This document shows, one piece after another, positions 21,101 to 31,321 of a stretch of 64,000 nt of DNA. Position numbers and translations under genes: made by a program. How positions within the stretch are numbered: the first letter of the stretch is position 1; each line of letters begins with the position of its first letter. Under the pieces are notes generated by a model that ran no database searches, had not been told where the DNA came from, and saw only the letters and a program-made list of their open reading frames with translations. Source of the DNA: Cylicocyclus nassatus. Taxonomy: Eukaryota; Nematoda; Chromadorea; Rhabditida; Strongylidae. Location: assembly GCA_958299035.1 (NCBI GenBank), contig CATQJL010000316.1, positions 20,313,676 to 20,377,675 of the forward strand, given 5' to 3'.

Positions 21101-21486
21101 GCGCCCTGAGGACCCTGACATCAGTGTTGCTACCACCCGTCGCCGTAGGCGGGATCCGATGTACAGGGTTTCTTTCTATTCTTCTAACTGGTAGAGTAAT
21201 GAAATTTTTCCCCTACAAGAGCAGACTTACTAGGCCAACTCTTGATTTCCACGGGGTGATCGCTGACCCCGGGCTTGGAGCGGGGAGAACCGCCTAGCGA
21301 CCTGAAAACCAGACGGCGGCGGATCTGGCCTGGCCGGCTCTTAGCTAGGCATCCGGCCGAGACCGGAAACGTCGAACTCCTTCACAGCTTGGGAGGCCCT
21401 GCCAGAGTATACACTCGGCTGTGCATCGCAGTTCGACACCCAGTGTCACCCCCACGCCACGATGAGGCGGCCGACCATTGTGGGGG
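18150..21486 (-). mobile_element. RTE-clade LINE, copy 2, full length
   Basis: A 3337-bp insertion flanked by the exact 12-bp duplication CATTGTAACATT (18138-18149 and 21487-21498). The 5' end lies at the right; about 400 bp of leader precede the ORF. The 3' tail is a short TAAGTATCTAAGTAAGTAAG repeat rather than poly(A), as expected for RTE-clade elements, and leaves only about 30 bp of 3' UTR. Perfect duplications and one uninterrupted ORF make it the youngest autonomous-type insertion in the window. Confidence 0.9.
18183..21092 (-). CDS. RTE endonuclease/reverse transcriptase, 969 aa, active site mutated
   Basis: Single uninterrupted ORF. N-terminal APE endonuclease at about 15-260: [15 protein letters not shown] (Glu52), [10 protein letters not shown] (158-164), EIDHIL (225-230), [12 protein letters not shown] (248-259). 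RT at about 460-760: [23 protein letters not shown], motif [11 protein letters not shown] (594-603), motif [11 protein letters not shown] (651-660), motif C FADGIVLF (693-700), then a C-terminal domain to 969. Gly696 (codon 19005-19007, GGC) replaces the second catalytic Asp, which copy 3 keeps (30081-30086), so polymerisation should fail although length and the endonuclease look normal. The start at 21092 is the first Met of the open frame; nematode relatives may start slightly downstream. Confidence 0.9.
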   Translation of the reverse strand: MDKNDTSARTTRHGDCLMLCTYNARTVSTNADLHALLDAAEHIKYHIIALQETKSRKKDVRQMNDGTLIIRGEKVPSRNVGGVGFVVHPSIVHLVDSHEILSPRLAILRLRPPRQKTISIINCYSPTSAADDSELDAFYEDVEEVVRNEKSFYKYVVGDFNAKIGMPLEKEYRIGKFGYGLRNENDNRLVGLLSAARLFHGNSIFMKKEHRRWTWESPNGTTHAEIDHILANRRWSLLDVSVVPSFCSGSDHRLLRAKIRLSRRLEKKVCHSAARRKEVVYDGNRLEELISRCDWPIEEDPTYDYDRLLKGLRACGECASVTSEKNLERISKTTKELLERRRFLRQDPNATHLERLIANASCRTALQEDLRKYRQAKILEAAEERRSLKKCRRDLCEYHVPLAALLNEDGTPTSSRYKMESIAKNFYTILFRSSTPVPMPVVPTGEVPPRILPAEVRTAIQTMKTSTAPGPDHLSVEFLRAGGQRLHEILASHLTSYLQKERIPDQWRTSRTVLLFKKGEREDLRNYRPICLLSVLYKLFTKIILARISRTLDEAQPQEQAGFRKGFSCMDHIQTVSRVIEVCREYRLPLVLTFVDYEKAFDSVETNAILSALVDQGVEPAYVRTLADCYKDCTTTMQLFHRPLTIPIGKGVRQGDTISPKLFTAALQWVMKSLDWEERGIRVDGRFLSNLRFADGIVLFSSSITEAEAMLKELNEVGKKIGLRINRKKTQFMKKALCEDAEMELEGTPIMETSSYVYLGRSMNMENDLREELNRRRRAAWAAFGPLKEATDQLTDPELRAHLFDSTVLPALCYAAETWADTVATSKALRTTHRALERSLLKMTRHKQHLIGLRSTDMRRMSRLRDPAEYVAKAKHRWAGHIMRRTDDRWTLRTSEWIPREAKRPRGRPPTRWADVFVERMDQLRNQLDTILAPGTRGRSHRRRPRRSWISEARDRDQWRLLYWGPHVT

Positions 21487-21610
21487 CATTGTAACATTTT
21501 TGAAGCGATTAGCAGAAACAGAAATCAGATTCGGAATCAGCGTTCCAAGACGAGTGTAATGGTATACAACACATCTCAAAAGACCACGGACAACGAGTAT
21601 CGTTGCCTAG

Positions 21611-21905
21611 TGAGACTTGGCTCTCCACCAAGGTTTCTGATCCATTGCTGGGGACCTTTCCCTACATCGTTGTGCGGTTGGATAGAAATAAATGCAAAGG
21701 TGGGGGAGTTTGCATTTTGGTCAAAGCATCGCTTAATGTTCGAGTGGTCAAATACACAAAAAATTTGAAAGCCGATGTTCTCTTTTTCGATTTGCTTACT
21801 AACAGTTCGTTCCAAACCAGATTTATTCTTGTCTACCGTCCTCCTACTACTTACTCGGAATTTCAAACTTTCAAGATGATATATGACTTAACATTGATTT
21901 TATAA
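21611..21905 (+). pseudogene. CR1-type LINE (copy A): endonuclease middle part
   Basis: Continues the endonuclease interrupted at 17567: ETWLSTKVSDPLLG, then DRNKCKGGGVCILVKASL, then RFILVYRPP (21820-21845). This is collinear with copy C (47129-46900). It ends near 21905 where a mariner-type fragment begins, and no RT follows, so copy A is truncated. Confidence 0.75.
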
Positions 21906-22475
21906 AGCAAATGAGAGTTTACGGATTCGAAATATCAAATTTCGAGTTTTTCGGGTACAGCCTGAGGCTCCTTGAAAAAATTGAATTGTGATGATTCTAT
22001 CCCGGAAAACCAAACGAATCGGAAACAATAAACACCCATTGGAAAGAGGAGAAAATGCTGCATCAAACAGCACCCGAGCTGCTCTTCCTTTGATGTTCTA
22101 CGAGGATTTAGCTGTTCAAATATGGAAATCGGTAGCATCAGTTAAAATTCTATTAAAAATATATGACAAGCTATGGAAAAGAGAAAAAGTTGCACTGTAT
22201 TCTATGAGGTTTGCACTATCAAACCATCACTTGAACTTCTTTTAAGGGTTGATATGGAAGTTCTAAAAAGTCGTAAAACTTGACCATCTCAAAAAGCATG
22301 GGTCGCAGATTTTGGCTATTTTCTGAAAGCACATCGAATCTTTCGCAACAATTTCACAACCATTAGAAAGAGAATGAAATTCTGCATCGAACGCTACCAA
22401 GATCTCTTAGAAATGTTCGTTCCATCGAATGTGGCGCCCGTTTGAAAAAAGCGAAATTACATTCGGAATGACCTA
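21906..22475. mobile_element. Fragment of mariner-type family 3
   Basis: Matches the element at 35650-36663. The right end reads GCGAAATTACATTCGGAATG and CCTAA, followed by TA (22476-22477). The left terminal repeat is missing. Internal blocks such as CATTAGAAAGAGAATGAAAT and ATCGAATGTGGCGCCCGTTT are shared with 25876-26031 and, more distantly, with 36535-36660. Confidence 0.6.
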
Positions 22476-22477
22476 AT

Positions 22478-23162
22478 AATTTCATTTTTGTTATTAGCAC
22501 ATGGTATAAGCCCTCTATGAAAAGATTAAAGCGGTTCCGTGCAGGATTTTCTACCGTAGACCTACCTTCATACGCTGCCTTCGTCAAGATTCGTCCACTG
22601 AGCTAAGTTAAATGGTATTCTTAAATGCAGCATTCGTCCACTCTGAAACGAGGTATGGCCACGCTACACCAAGGTCACCTAACTCAGGTAAACATCGCGC
22701 GACATACCACCGTCACCTGACACGCGACCTCGCCTGAGTCTACATAAGAGCGCGGTGCTCCTCAGAATTCACGGTAACAAAGATAGGAGGAATCGCAATA
22801 AAAAAGAGTAGCAGCTGTACAGAAACGACACTGCACATTTTTTGACACTTAGCACTGGTAAACCGATAATAACGGTAGCAGTGGCGTATGGCCCAACCCT
22901 AAAAAAATAATGAGATCCATATGAAAATTGCCTCGCAAAAACCTAAGCTGCTCATTATCTGACAGGTTGATGTTTTCGCAAAAAGCGATCACAAACTCCT
23001 AAAAATTTAGGGAATGTTGCGCATGAAAATAACATATAACAACTTCCAACACTATTGGAAATTTTGCTTTCAAACTCAAGTGTCAGAAAATTGAAAAGTA
23101 ATTTCATTTTTTACTGTAGATTCTGGAATAGCTCTATAATTCATTTTTTGATAAACTCGCTG
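22478..23162. other. No gene recognised
   Basis: AT-rich with a GC-richer patch at 22630-22770 that holds several ACCT/AGGT-like repeats (GGTCACCTAACTCAGG and related). No RNA gene or coding motif was found. Confidence 0.4.
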
Positions 23163-24800
23163 AGGCCGGGTTCATGCTGATCCCGAATTCCGGAACAGTT
23201 CCTGCATAATTTTCGCACTGCTGGAACTGTGCCGGAACTGTGCTGCGTGAGCTGCAGCCGCCTACATGCGGTCTCAAGCGGCGCAAAATAACAATTTTTG
23301 ATTTTCTTCGACAGTATCAATTATAAACTTTATCCATTTTCATCTCATTCTCGCATCTTGCTTCTTCTTGACAGAATCACCACTCAAAACGGGAATCGAA
23401 TCTCCGGACGGGATCTCCAGCTGCCTTCAGAAAGGACTGATGCAGCCATTACGATTGCGAATAACGCAAACAAACAAACATTCGCAAACATTTCTTTGTG
23501 TTTTCATGATATAGGGGGCGTTTTTGGGCGTTTCAGTCCTATTTTTTCACAACGTTTATGTTTGCTCTTTCGTTCTTGGTTATTCGCTTCTGATGAGAGA
23601 AACTCCGAAATGGGAGAGACGTGCACGAATGGAGCGGCATCAGTTTGTGAAAGTTTTCAGCTGATGCACAAAGTCGCGCTCATTGTTGTACTATTAGGGT
23701 GATCACTAAAAAATGGGACACCTAAAGAATAAATGTAGATTTCTCAAAAAAGAAAAATGCTTAAACTTCCCAATTTTAGATGTCAGAATAGATTATTCTC
23801 TTTCAGAAAATACCTATATAAGGTCATTTACATAACTAATAATTTTTATAGTGGCTGAAACGCAAAGTTAGTCACTTTGACAAATTATAAACTTTGGGCA
23901 GTATCTGCGCAGTGAAACATATGAGACCACCCAAAGTACCACTGCTGGAGTGGGTGGTGGGACAGTCACCAGACCCACAATGTGTTGCTGGCCTCAACTT
24001 TCAAAGTCAGAAGATATGGCCATTAGCAGCTTTGAGGACAAAGACACGCGCTATTCAATTCTTTTTGGGTGAACGCATGTCTTCTAGGCACCTTCTGATA
24101 AAGCTTTTTGCGCTCTATCCACCCATATGCAGCATACCTCACGTTTTATCTATCTTCGGAAAATATAGTGCAAAACACGACTTTTTGGTTTTTTATTGCG
24201 CCATAAATAGCTATTTTCAGGTATTTCGCTTTTTTATCCAGATATAGAAAGAAATCTTGTATGTTTGATATATTGTTTGAAAGAGCATGAAGAGCTCTTT
24301 CGAATGGTATGTCAATTGCTTTACGACTTTACGGTATAGCAGCGCAAGATTGAGAATTGTTCCGAAAACCCTGTCTGAGTTCTTCACGGCGCCATGCGTA
24401 CGTTTATGAGAGAGGAGCGGTAACGCGTTGCCAGAATAATAGACGAAGGCCGGTTATGTAAGCGACGTTTGAGTTGCAGCCTGCTTGTTGTTGGTGAGAA
24501 CAAAAAACCTCAAAGTGTGACAAAAATCAAGCTGTCCCATTTTTTAGTGATCACCCTAATACTTTCTAAGTTTGAAACCTTTTTAATCACAAGAGCAAGC
24601 GAGACACAAGAGAGAGGTGAAAAAGAGCAAAATTCTCTATGAAAACCGTTGAAGAAAGTGAAATATTTCTACTTCGCGCTGCTCAAAACCGCATGAAAGC
24701 GGCTGCAACGCATGTAGCACAGTTCTGGCACAGTTCCCGCACAATGCGAGAACTATGCTGGAGCTGTCCCGGAACTTCGGAATCAGTATGAATCCAGCCT
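23163..24800. mobile_element. TIR element with about 125-bp inverted repeats
   Basis: The left arm (23163-23290) contains GGAACTGTGCCGGAACTGTG and the right arm (24675-24800) contains its diverged complement. The ends read AGGCCGGGTTCATGCTGAT and the complement of AGGCTGGATTCATACTGAT. A mariner-type element is nested in it (23694-24559). The 134-codon ORF at 23298-23702 has no recognisable domain. No transposase was seen and the superfamily is unknown. Confidence 0.7.
23694..24559. mobile_element. Mariner-type non-autonomous element, 866 bp
   Basis: The inverted ends TTAGGGTGATCACTAAAAAA (left) and its complement (right) are flanked by TA on both sides (23692-23693 and 24560-24561). A 117-codon ORF at 23894-24247 shows no D,D34D-type motif. 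The 3-bp-longer palindromic termini differ from the other mariner-type families here, so this is a separate family. Confidence 0.85.
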
Positions 24801-25559
24801 AAGTTACGTTATGATCAATGCTACCCTCAACCCAGAAGATTCATACTAGCAACAGATTTAAAGTTCAGAATGTAGGTTTCTATTGATGGTGCTGCAAAGT
24901 GTAGCCATGAATCAATACAAATTGTCTCAGGAAATGTGCAACCGTTTAATTGTATACATCCTTTTCTCCGATGTCTTTCGCCTCTCTTAGCATTCTGTAA
25001 ATTTGCTCTCTTTAGTGAGATTACTGTAGATCCCAACGTGAGAGTCACTGAATTGGGCCTTCTAGGAAAAACCTCAGGAACAGAACTGTTGTATAGCAAG
25101 GTTTACACTATGATGAATGCATTAGTTTCAAGAGCTCTACCTTAGCAGATTTTTCGTACCTGTTTCTACCCCTTTTCAGACCGCTGATTCTTGGAGTAAG
25201 AAATCATTTTTCAGAATAGTGCGTATTTCTAACATGAAAGCTGTTCTCTTTCAGTTTCAAGCTTATATTCATTTATATGTAGAGCTTTGTTATTTTGTGG
25301 TTCCATTACCCCCAAGGTACAGCAAACCACATGTGAAAACTTTCCTTTCTTTCTTGCGGTAGGATCTACAACCAGGATAGATTTTGTTTTATGAACATAC
25401 GGAATGCTTGCGAGGGAACTGCGCTCGAAGTGATCATCGAGATATGATTAAAAGAATGTTGAACGTATAAATTTTCATAACAGGTCGTTGTGGTCCTTGT
25501 AAGTTGCATAAAGACATTAGCGCAATGCAGTCAAGGAGCTTTTGCTCTAGATACTGAGA
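24801..25559. other. No gene recognised
   Basis: ORFs of 69 to 90 codons around 24830-25140 overlap on opposite strands and show no domain or splice pattern. Confidence 0.4.
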
Positions 25560-25562
25560 CTA

Positions 25563-25699
25563 GGGTCCGTATGCACTAACATCTTTGCGGCGAGGGGAAC
25601 GAAGTCCCCTTTGATGAAGAAGCCGCAGCGGCGTCCGCAAGCGGCCGCTTCATAGAGGACGCCGCTCCCCTCCCCGCGGGGAGTTTAGTGCATGCGGGC
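25563..25699. mobile_element. GC-rich 137-bp MITE with CTA duplication
   Basis: The inverted ends GGGTCCGTATGCACTAA (left) and TTAGTGCATGCGGGC (right) are flanked by CTA (25560-25562 and 25700-25702). The interior is strongly self-complementary (GCAGCGGCGTCC against GGACGCCGC). The size and 3-bp duplication suit a PIF/Harbinger-type MITE, but this is inference from form only. Confidence 0.7.
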
Positions 25700-25875
25700 C
25701 TAGGTCTGAAACATGACTAATGAGACGGAGAAATTTGCTCAACAGCATGGGAAATTGCAAAAAGCATCTTCTGCTTCAAAGGGAGCAAAATAAGTCTATC
25801 CTCCCAAATTTTTCTGCAGAAGAATTTTGTAGGAAGAAATTGTTGAAATTAAGATTAGCACTATAAGCATTATTT

Positions 25876-26031
25876 TCTGGAAGCCCCATTGACTGTTTTG
25901 CAACAATTTCATGAATGTTTGAAAGAGAATAAAATTTTGCATCGAACGCTACCAAGATTTCCTAAAAATCTTTGTTCCATCGAATGTGGCGCCCGTTTGA
26001 AAAAAGCGAAACTACTTTCGGAATGACCTAA
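25876..26031. mobile_element. Right-end fragment of mariner-type family 3
   Basis: About 155 bp nearly identical to 22315-22475, ending GCGAAACTACTTTCGGAATG and CCTAA followed by TATATATATA. The left part is lost. Confidence 0.65.
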
Positions 26032-26039
26032 TATATATA

Positions 26040-28190
26040 TACAACCAGTCAGACCGTCCATAACTGAAACCTATGATGGGATACCGCAGATCATCTATAG
26101 AAAATGTGCATCTGCTCTGGCTGCACCGCTTGCCCATATACTCAATATATCGATGCTGCTAAGTGAAGTGCCTCAGTGTTGGAAAGAAGCCATTGTGACG
26201 GCTATTCCAAAAGATTCCGGTACAAACCAGATAAGCAGCTATCGTCCTATCAGTTTATTGCCTACACCAGTGAAAGTAATGGAAAAGATCATAAGGGCCA
26301 GACTGTATCATGGCTCAATAGGTTTCATGTTATTCCTATAGAACAGCAAGGTTCTATTCCCGGGGCGTCTACCACTACTAAGGTTCTATTCCCGGGGCGT
26401 CTACCACTACTAATTTAACGGATATTTATTCGATTGGGCTTTGGCATTGAACAAGGGAAAATTTATTGGTGTTATTTATGTTGACCTATCAAAGGCATTT
26501 GATAAAGTCAGCCACGAAAAACTTCTGAGTAAACTAAAGTATTTGGGTATAGATGGCAAATTATTGGAATGGATCGCCTCGTACCTAGCTGACAGATATC
26601 TGGCGGTTAGAGTTGGTCACTGCCACTCGCAAAGGCACATATGCACCAGTGGAGTATCTCAGGGGGGGGGGGTGTCCTCTCCCCACTTTTGTTTCTGCTT
26701 CATACAATTGATGTGTCAAGTGCTATCATCACATCCACACACATTAGAGTCAAGTTGTACGCTGATGATATAAAGATCTATGGGATTTATGGGGATGAGA
26801 ACTCTCAGGAGGAAAGACCCGCTATCAGATCAGCATAGCTATGTAGACTTGCAAATTGGGCCTCTGCTTGGTGCTAATCGATCAACCATGAAAAATCCTC
26901 TTCTATGCACCTAGGCGGTGGCAAAAGCAAAGGTACAAGTTGAAAGGTGTGGACTTGAGACAGAGCAGTTTCATCTATGATTTGGGTGTTCGTTTCAATG
27001 AGTCTCTGGATTTTACCGAACATATTAGACTGTTACCAAGGCATTTGGCTCGGTCTTCCGGATACTTCGAAATGTCCACACGGATAATCCAACGATTATG
27101 TTACGACTTTATAAATCTTTTGTTTTACCTAAACTTGAATACTGCTCATAACTCTGGAGTCTGAGTAAAGCTAAACATATCAAAAAGATTGCAAGAGTTC
27201 AGAGAGTTTTTACTAGAATTGTGATAAGGAAATGTATCCCCGATTGTTCCGCTCTGAGTTATCATGACCGCTTGAAGAAGCTGAGAAGCTGGGACTTGAA
27301 TCTCTTGTTTGCAGAAGAGCTAAATCTGACCTCTTGTTTTGCTTCAGAATTCTGAAACGTGAATTCAAGTTGATTACTGGATCTTTTTGCCTGCTCACGA
27401 TAGACACGGTGGTTTTGACTTGCATTACCCAAAAGTTGAGACATCCAATTTGTTATTCAATCACATTTTTTGCAGGGGAGCTGGATGGTTACGGTGCATA
27501 CCTCGCGAAGTTTTGAGTGCTGATAACTGTGAAGCTTTCAAAAGGAAACTGAGGAAAGTTGACATTTGCCAATTATTGAACAATTCTCTGTAATTGTTTC
27601 TGGTCTGTTTTCATTACAGGGCCTGTTTCTGGTCTATTGCTGGCCCTCGCTTGTCGATTCATGTGTTTCGGACTTTGCTTTCCCCGCATCGCTCTTACGA
27701 CAGCCGCTTTCGTGAAGCTCTTTCCTACTGCGTCGTTTCACGATTTCATGTTTTTTTCGATTTGTTGTGTTCGTGTTTCTCAATTTATCGTGTTTACTAA
27801 CTATGCTGTGCTAGCTTGTCACCCACTTTCGAATTGAGCAAGAGCATTGTGCGTTGGAACCGTAGACAGCTTGTTTCATGCATGGCTTACCCAGAATAAG
27901 GCAGGTGTATCCAAGCGTCGGTGGTGTCAGGTTGGTGGATACCCTGGCAGGAACCAATTGCAGACGTTTTGGACAGCTCGGAAAAGTGGCAGTGGCATTC
28001 CCCAATGCCAATCACCTGACCTTCCTTGACCAAATAGAAATTTTTCTTCCTCAACACCTAGGCCTTCATTCGCCGTTTGTTTGTTCTGGTGAAAGATGAC
28101 AAGCTAGTCTCTTACTCTAGCAATGTTTTCGTCACTCACCCAGGCTTTGGCACACGTCTACGTGTATGAAATAAATAAATAAATAACAAA
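26040..28190 (+). mobile_element. CR1-type LINE, copy B (5'-truncated)
   Basis: Contains the RT domain through the ORF2 C-terminus, about 0.6 kb of 3' UTR, and a terminal AAATAAATAAATAAATAA tail (28168-28188), the type of 3' microsatellite that ends CR1-group elements. The 5' end is lost beside a mariner fragment. The endonuclease is absent. Confidence 0.8.
26078..27593 (+). pseudogene. CR1 copy B: reverse transcriptase and ORF2 C-terminus
   Basis: The reading runs DGIPQIIYRKCA, VPQCWKEAIVTAIPK, SSYRPISLLP, EQQGSIPGASTTT, motif A VIYVDLSKAFDKVSH (26470-26514), motif B SGVSQGG, motif C LYADDIKIYG (about 26755-26784) with both Asp intact, and the end FKRKLRKVDICQLLNNSL at 27537-27593. Disabling lesions: a 33-bp tandem duplication at 26348-26413, a run of nine G in SGVSQGG (26660-26672) shifting the frame, and stops at 26836 and beyond. 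It would have reverse-transcribed its own RNA. Confidence 0.8.
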
Positions 28191-28635
28191 AAAATAGATA
28201 TCTCCAAAAAAACAAGTACGATCGGTTGTCTTAACTTGGCATTGTTGGCACCTTGTCGATACGGTCTTTGACTTGACCAATCTCAAGTCTATTTTGTACT
28301 TGGCACCCGACGTCTGGATTGCTAAGCACTTTTCTTTCCAAGCTTCAAAGATGGCAATATATTATACTGCTTCTTCGGTTTAATAAAACCTGCACATAAG
28401 GCAACCCGCAATCAAATCTTTCAGAGAAAAGTCCGGTACAAATAAGGCCTCTTCGGACTTATCTGACAAGATTTTGGAATGGTTGCACGGGAAGGAGGAC
28501 TTATATTAGGGCGAACTCTGAGCCGGTAGTAGTCTATCTACCTTGTGGCTCCATAGACGCCAGCAACGGCACACACCGTGGGAAATTGCCAACTCCAGAG
28601 GCAGCTCACGGATTGATCGCAGGTTCTAACACTTA
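28191..28635. other. No gene recognised
   Basis: Non-coding by inspection between the CR1 tail and the next MITE; its last three bases are the MITE's TTA duplication. Confidence 0.4.
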
Positions 28636-29087
28636 CAAGGGAGGTCCAATTAGTCGAAGTGGCCTTTCCAAATGAGTCATAAACCATTTTGAACACCTTC
28701 AAACGCTGAATTCGAATCTGCCTTCGTTATCTGCCGAGCGCTACAAGACGCCGATTTATGAGCGTTTTTGCGTTGGAAAATTGAACGCAGAATTCAAGTA
28801 AAATCAACTGTTACGGATTTTTCAGCGCTTAAATAGAGCCGCTTGTGACATGAGTGTTTTAGACAAAAGGTGTTCTTCAAATGGAGTGCTTTGATAAACA
28901 AAATGGACCATTTAAGCAATTTTGACGAATTTTGTACCAATTACGCATTCAATTTTCCAACCGCTCATAACTCAGCGTCCAGAGGCGCTTGGCAGATAAT
29001 GAAGACAGATTCGAAATCACCGGAAGCTCTTTGAAATGGTATATGAATCCCTTGGAAAGTCCACTTCGACTGATCGGACCTCCCTTG
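28636..29087. mobile_element. CAAGGG-type MITE with TTA duplication (452 bp)
   Basis: The ends CAAGGGAGGTCCAATTAGTC and the complement (29057-29087) are flanked by TTA (28633-28635 and 29088-29090). Both arms include the family signature GTCGAAGTGG and its partner CCACTTCGAC, and subterminal ATTCGAATCTGCCTTC. This is the best-preserved copy of the family in the window and defines its ends. Confidence 0.85.
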
Positions 29088-29090
29088 TTA

Positions 29091-29387
29091 GATACTTAGA
29101 TACCGGCGGCGGTCCCAGGATTCCCGTTCGGAGGGGGGGGGGGCGGCAAAGAGCGATAGCCACGCACTCCGAAAAAATTTTGGGGGTGGTTTTCAAAAAT
29201 TTTTCGGGCCCATGACCCCTAAAATCTTGAAAAAGGGGACATGAGGCAACCACGCCCACGAAAAAAAATTTTTTCACAGGGCTAATTGAAAATTACTTTA
29301 GTTATTTACAAGTATAAACAAGTCACTTGCACATTTTTATACCATGTAAGTAAACTTCGAAAGCGTCGCGATCCATTCTGGGGGGGG
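29091..29387. other. Unassigned DNA with homopolymer G runs
   Basis: Holds a run of ten or more G near 29132 and abuts one of fourteen or more near 29381. The phrase TTAGATACTTAGATAC at 29087-29102 resembles the RTE tail, but the following 280 bp do not match the RTE 3' end, so I leave it unassigned. Confidence 0.4.
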
Positions 29388-29399
29388 GGGGGGTTGGCC

Positions 29400-31321
29400 C
29401 CAGCACAGAAGTTCCATTTCTCCCTGTCCCTCCCATCAAACATCCACGATCTTCTTGGTTGACGTCGGCGGCTGCGTCCACAAGTTCCAGGCGAAAATCG
29501 TATGTAGCAGATTTCTCAGCTGGTCCATCCGTGCCATGAACACGTCTTCTGCCCATCTCACTGGAGGTCTTATTTGGGGACGTCTTGCTTCGCGAGGAAT
29601 CCACTCTGATGTTCTTAGTGTCCATCTGTCGTCTGTTCTTCTTGCAATGTGACCGGCCCATCGGTGTTTCGCTTTTGCAACGTAATCCTGGGTCACGAAG
29701 ACGGGATATCCTTTTCATATCCGTACTGCGAAGTCCGACAAGATGTTGTTTGTGTCGAGTCATCTTCAAGAGATTGCGCTCTAGCGCTCTTTGGGTGGCC
29801 TTTAGAGCTTTCGACGTGACTAAAGTGCCAGCTCAAGACTCGCAATCAGTTGCACAACAGAGCGCCGGGAGAACGGTTGAGTCGAGGATACGCGTAAGAA
29901 GACGCCTCCATAGTGGCGTTGCCTTCCAATTCCATTTCTGCATCTTCGCATAGGGCGTTCTTCATGAACTGAGTCTTCTTCCGATTTATTCGCAGTCCTA
30001 TCTTCTTCCCTACTTCGTTTAGTTCCTTCATCATCGTCTCTGCTTCAGTGACGCTGCTCGAAAAGTGAAAAAAGAAAATTGTCGTCCGCAAACGAAGGTT
30101 CGACGAGAATCTCCCATTAGCTCGTACGCCTCTCTCGTCCCAATTCAGTGACTTCATTACCCACTGCAAGCCCGCGGTGAACAGCTTCGGCGAGATTGTG
30201 TCGCCTTGTCGGACCCGCTTCCCAAGTGAAATATTCAGAAGGAGATGGAACAGCTGCATCGTCGTTGTACAGTCGTTGTAGCAGTCGGCTAGTGTGTCCT
30301 CACGTCGGCTGGGTTCACTCCTTGATCGACTAACGCAGACAGAATGTCGTTAGTTTCGACGCTGTCAAAGGTTTTCTCGTAATCGACGAAGGTTAGGACG
30401 AGAGGCATTCGATACTCCCGGCAGACTTCTATGCCCCTCGAAACCGTCTGAGTGTTTTTCATGCAGCTGAATCCTCTGCGAAATCAGCTTATTGTTGGGG
30501 TTGGGCTTCATCCAGTGTCCTAGATATACGAGCGAGGAAAGGAAAACTCCCTTCTGAAATTAAGACGTCAGGTGCGACGCAAGAATCTTGCGTAGACGTT
30601 ATCTACCGGCTCGCAGGAATTCAAAAGAGAGATGATCTGGTCCTGGAGCCGTGGACGTCTTCCTGATTTGAATCGCTGTGCGCACTTCAGCAGGTAGAAA
30701 TCGTGATTATACTTTTTCAGTGGAACGGGCTTTACGAGTGTTGATGAGTGGTTGTCTTTGCGATGATTTCATCTTATATCGGAAAGAAGTCGGGGTCATG
30801 TCTTCGTTTAATAGTGCAGGCAGCTGCACGTGACATTCACAGAGGTCCCCTCGGCACTTCATAAGACTTCGTCTTCCTTCGGCTGCTTCCAGTATCTTGG
30901 CTTGCCTGTACTTCCTAAGATCCTCCTGCAAAGCTGCTCTGCAAATGGCGTTGGCTATTAGTCGAGATGAGCTGCACTAGAATCTTGTCTCAGGTATCTT
31001 CCTCCTTCGAGTAATTCCTTAGTTGTCTTAGAAAAGCGTTCCAAATTCTTCTCGAAAGTCACTAAGACACACTCCGCAGGCTTACAGTCCTTTCAAAAGC
31101 CGGTCGTAGTCGTACGTTGAGTCCTCCTCGATGGACCAGTCACAACTTGATATGAGCTCTTCCAGCCTGTTGCCGTCATAAACGACTTCTTTCCTTCTCG
31201 TGGCATTGTGACAAACTTTCTTTTCCAGCCTTCGACTGAATCGTATCTTCGCTCGAAGGAGGCGGTGATCGGAGCCACTGCAGAAGGTTGGAACAACTGA
31301 GACATCAAGCAAGCTCCAGTT
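29400..31321 (-). pseudogene. RTE copy 3: reverse transcriptase and endonuclease end
   Basis: Minus-strand frames carry RHKQHLVGLRSTDMKR near the C-terminus (29760-29700), [15 protein letters not shown] [15 protein letters not shown] (about 30220), the linker [13 protein letters not shown], and [22 protein letters not shown] of the endonuclease end (31270-31210). The catalytic DNA reads FADD (30081-30086) but a one-base deletion just before it shifts the frame. A deletion near 30530 removes part of the RT fingers. Several stops occur. It is useful as evidence of the ancestral active-site sequence. Confidence 0.8.

Larger units (their letters stand above)
17568..21610. mobile_element. CAAGGG-type MITE carrying tRNA-like arms and an RTE insertion
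   Basis: The termini CAAGGGAACGATACTC and GAGTATCGTT plus six diverged bases are flanked by TGA (17565-17567 and 21611-21613). Using one TGA restores the interrupted CR1 frame. The arms match over more than 100 bp (about 17568-17685 against 21495-21610, sharing ACGCTGATTCCGAATCTG). Without the RTE insertion the element is about 0.7 kb and forms an imperfect palindrome whose inner arms contain a tRNA-like sequence on each side. Confidence 0.8.

Noticed and set aside
20903..21297. ORFs of 60 to 110 codons antisense or out of frame to the RTE genes
   Set aside because: They overlap the real endonuclease/RT reading frame and only reflect its GC-rich codon use.
29087..29102. RTE-like tail TTAGATACTTAGATAC
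   Set aside because: It would place the end of RTE copy 3 here, but the next 280 bp do not match the RTE 3' end, so the resemblance may be chance.
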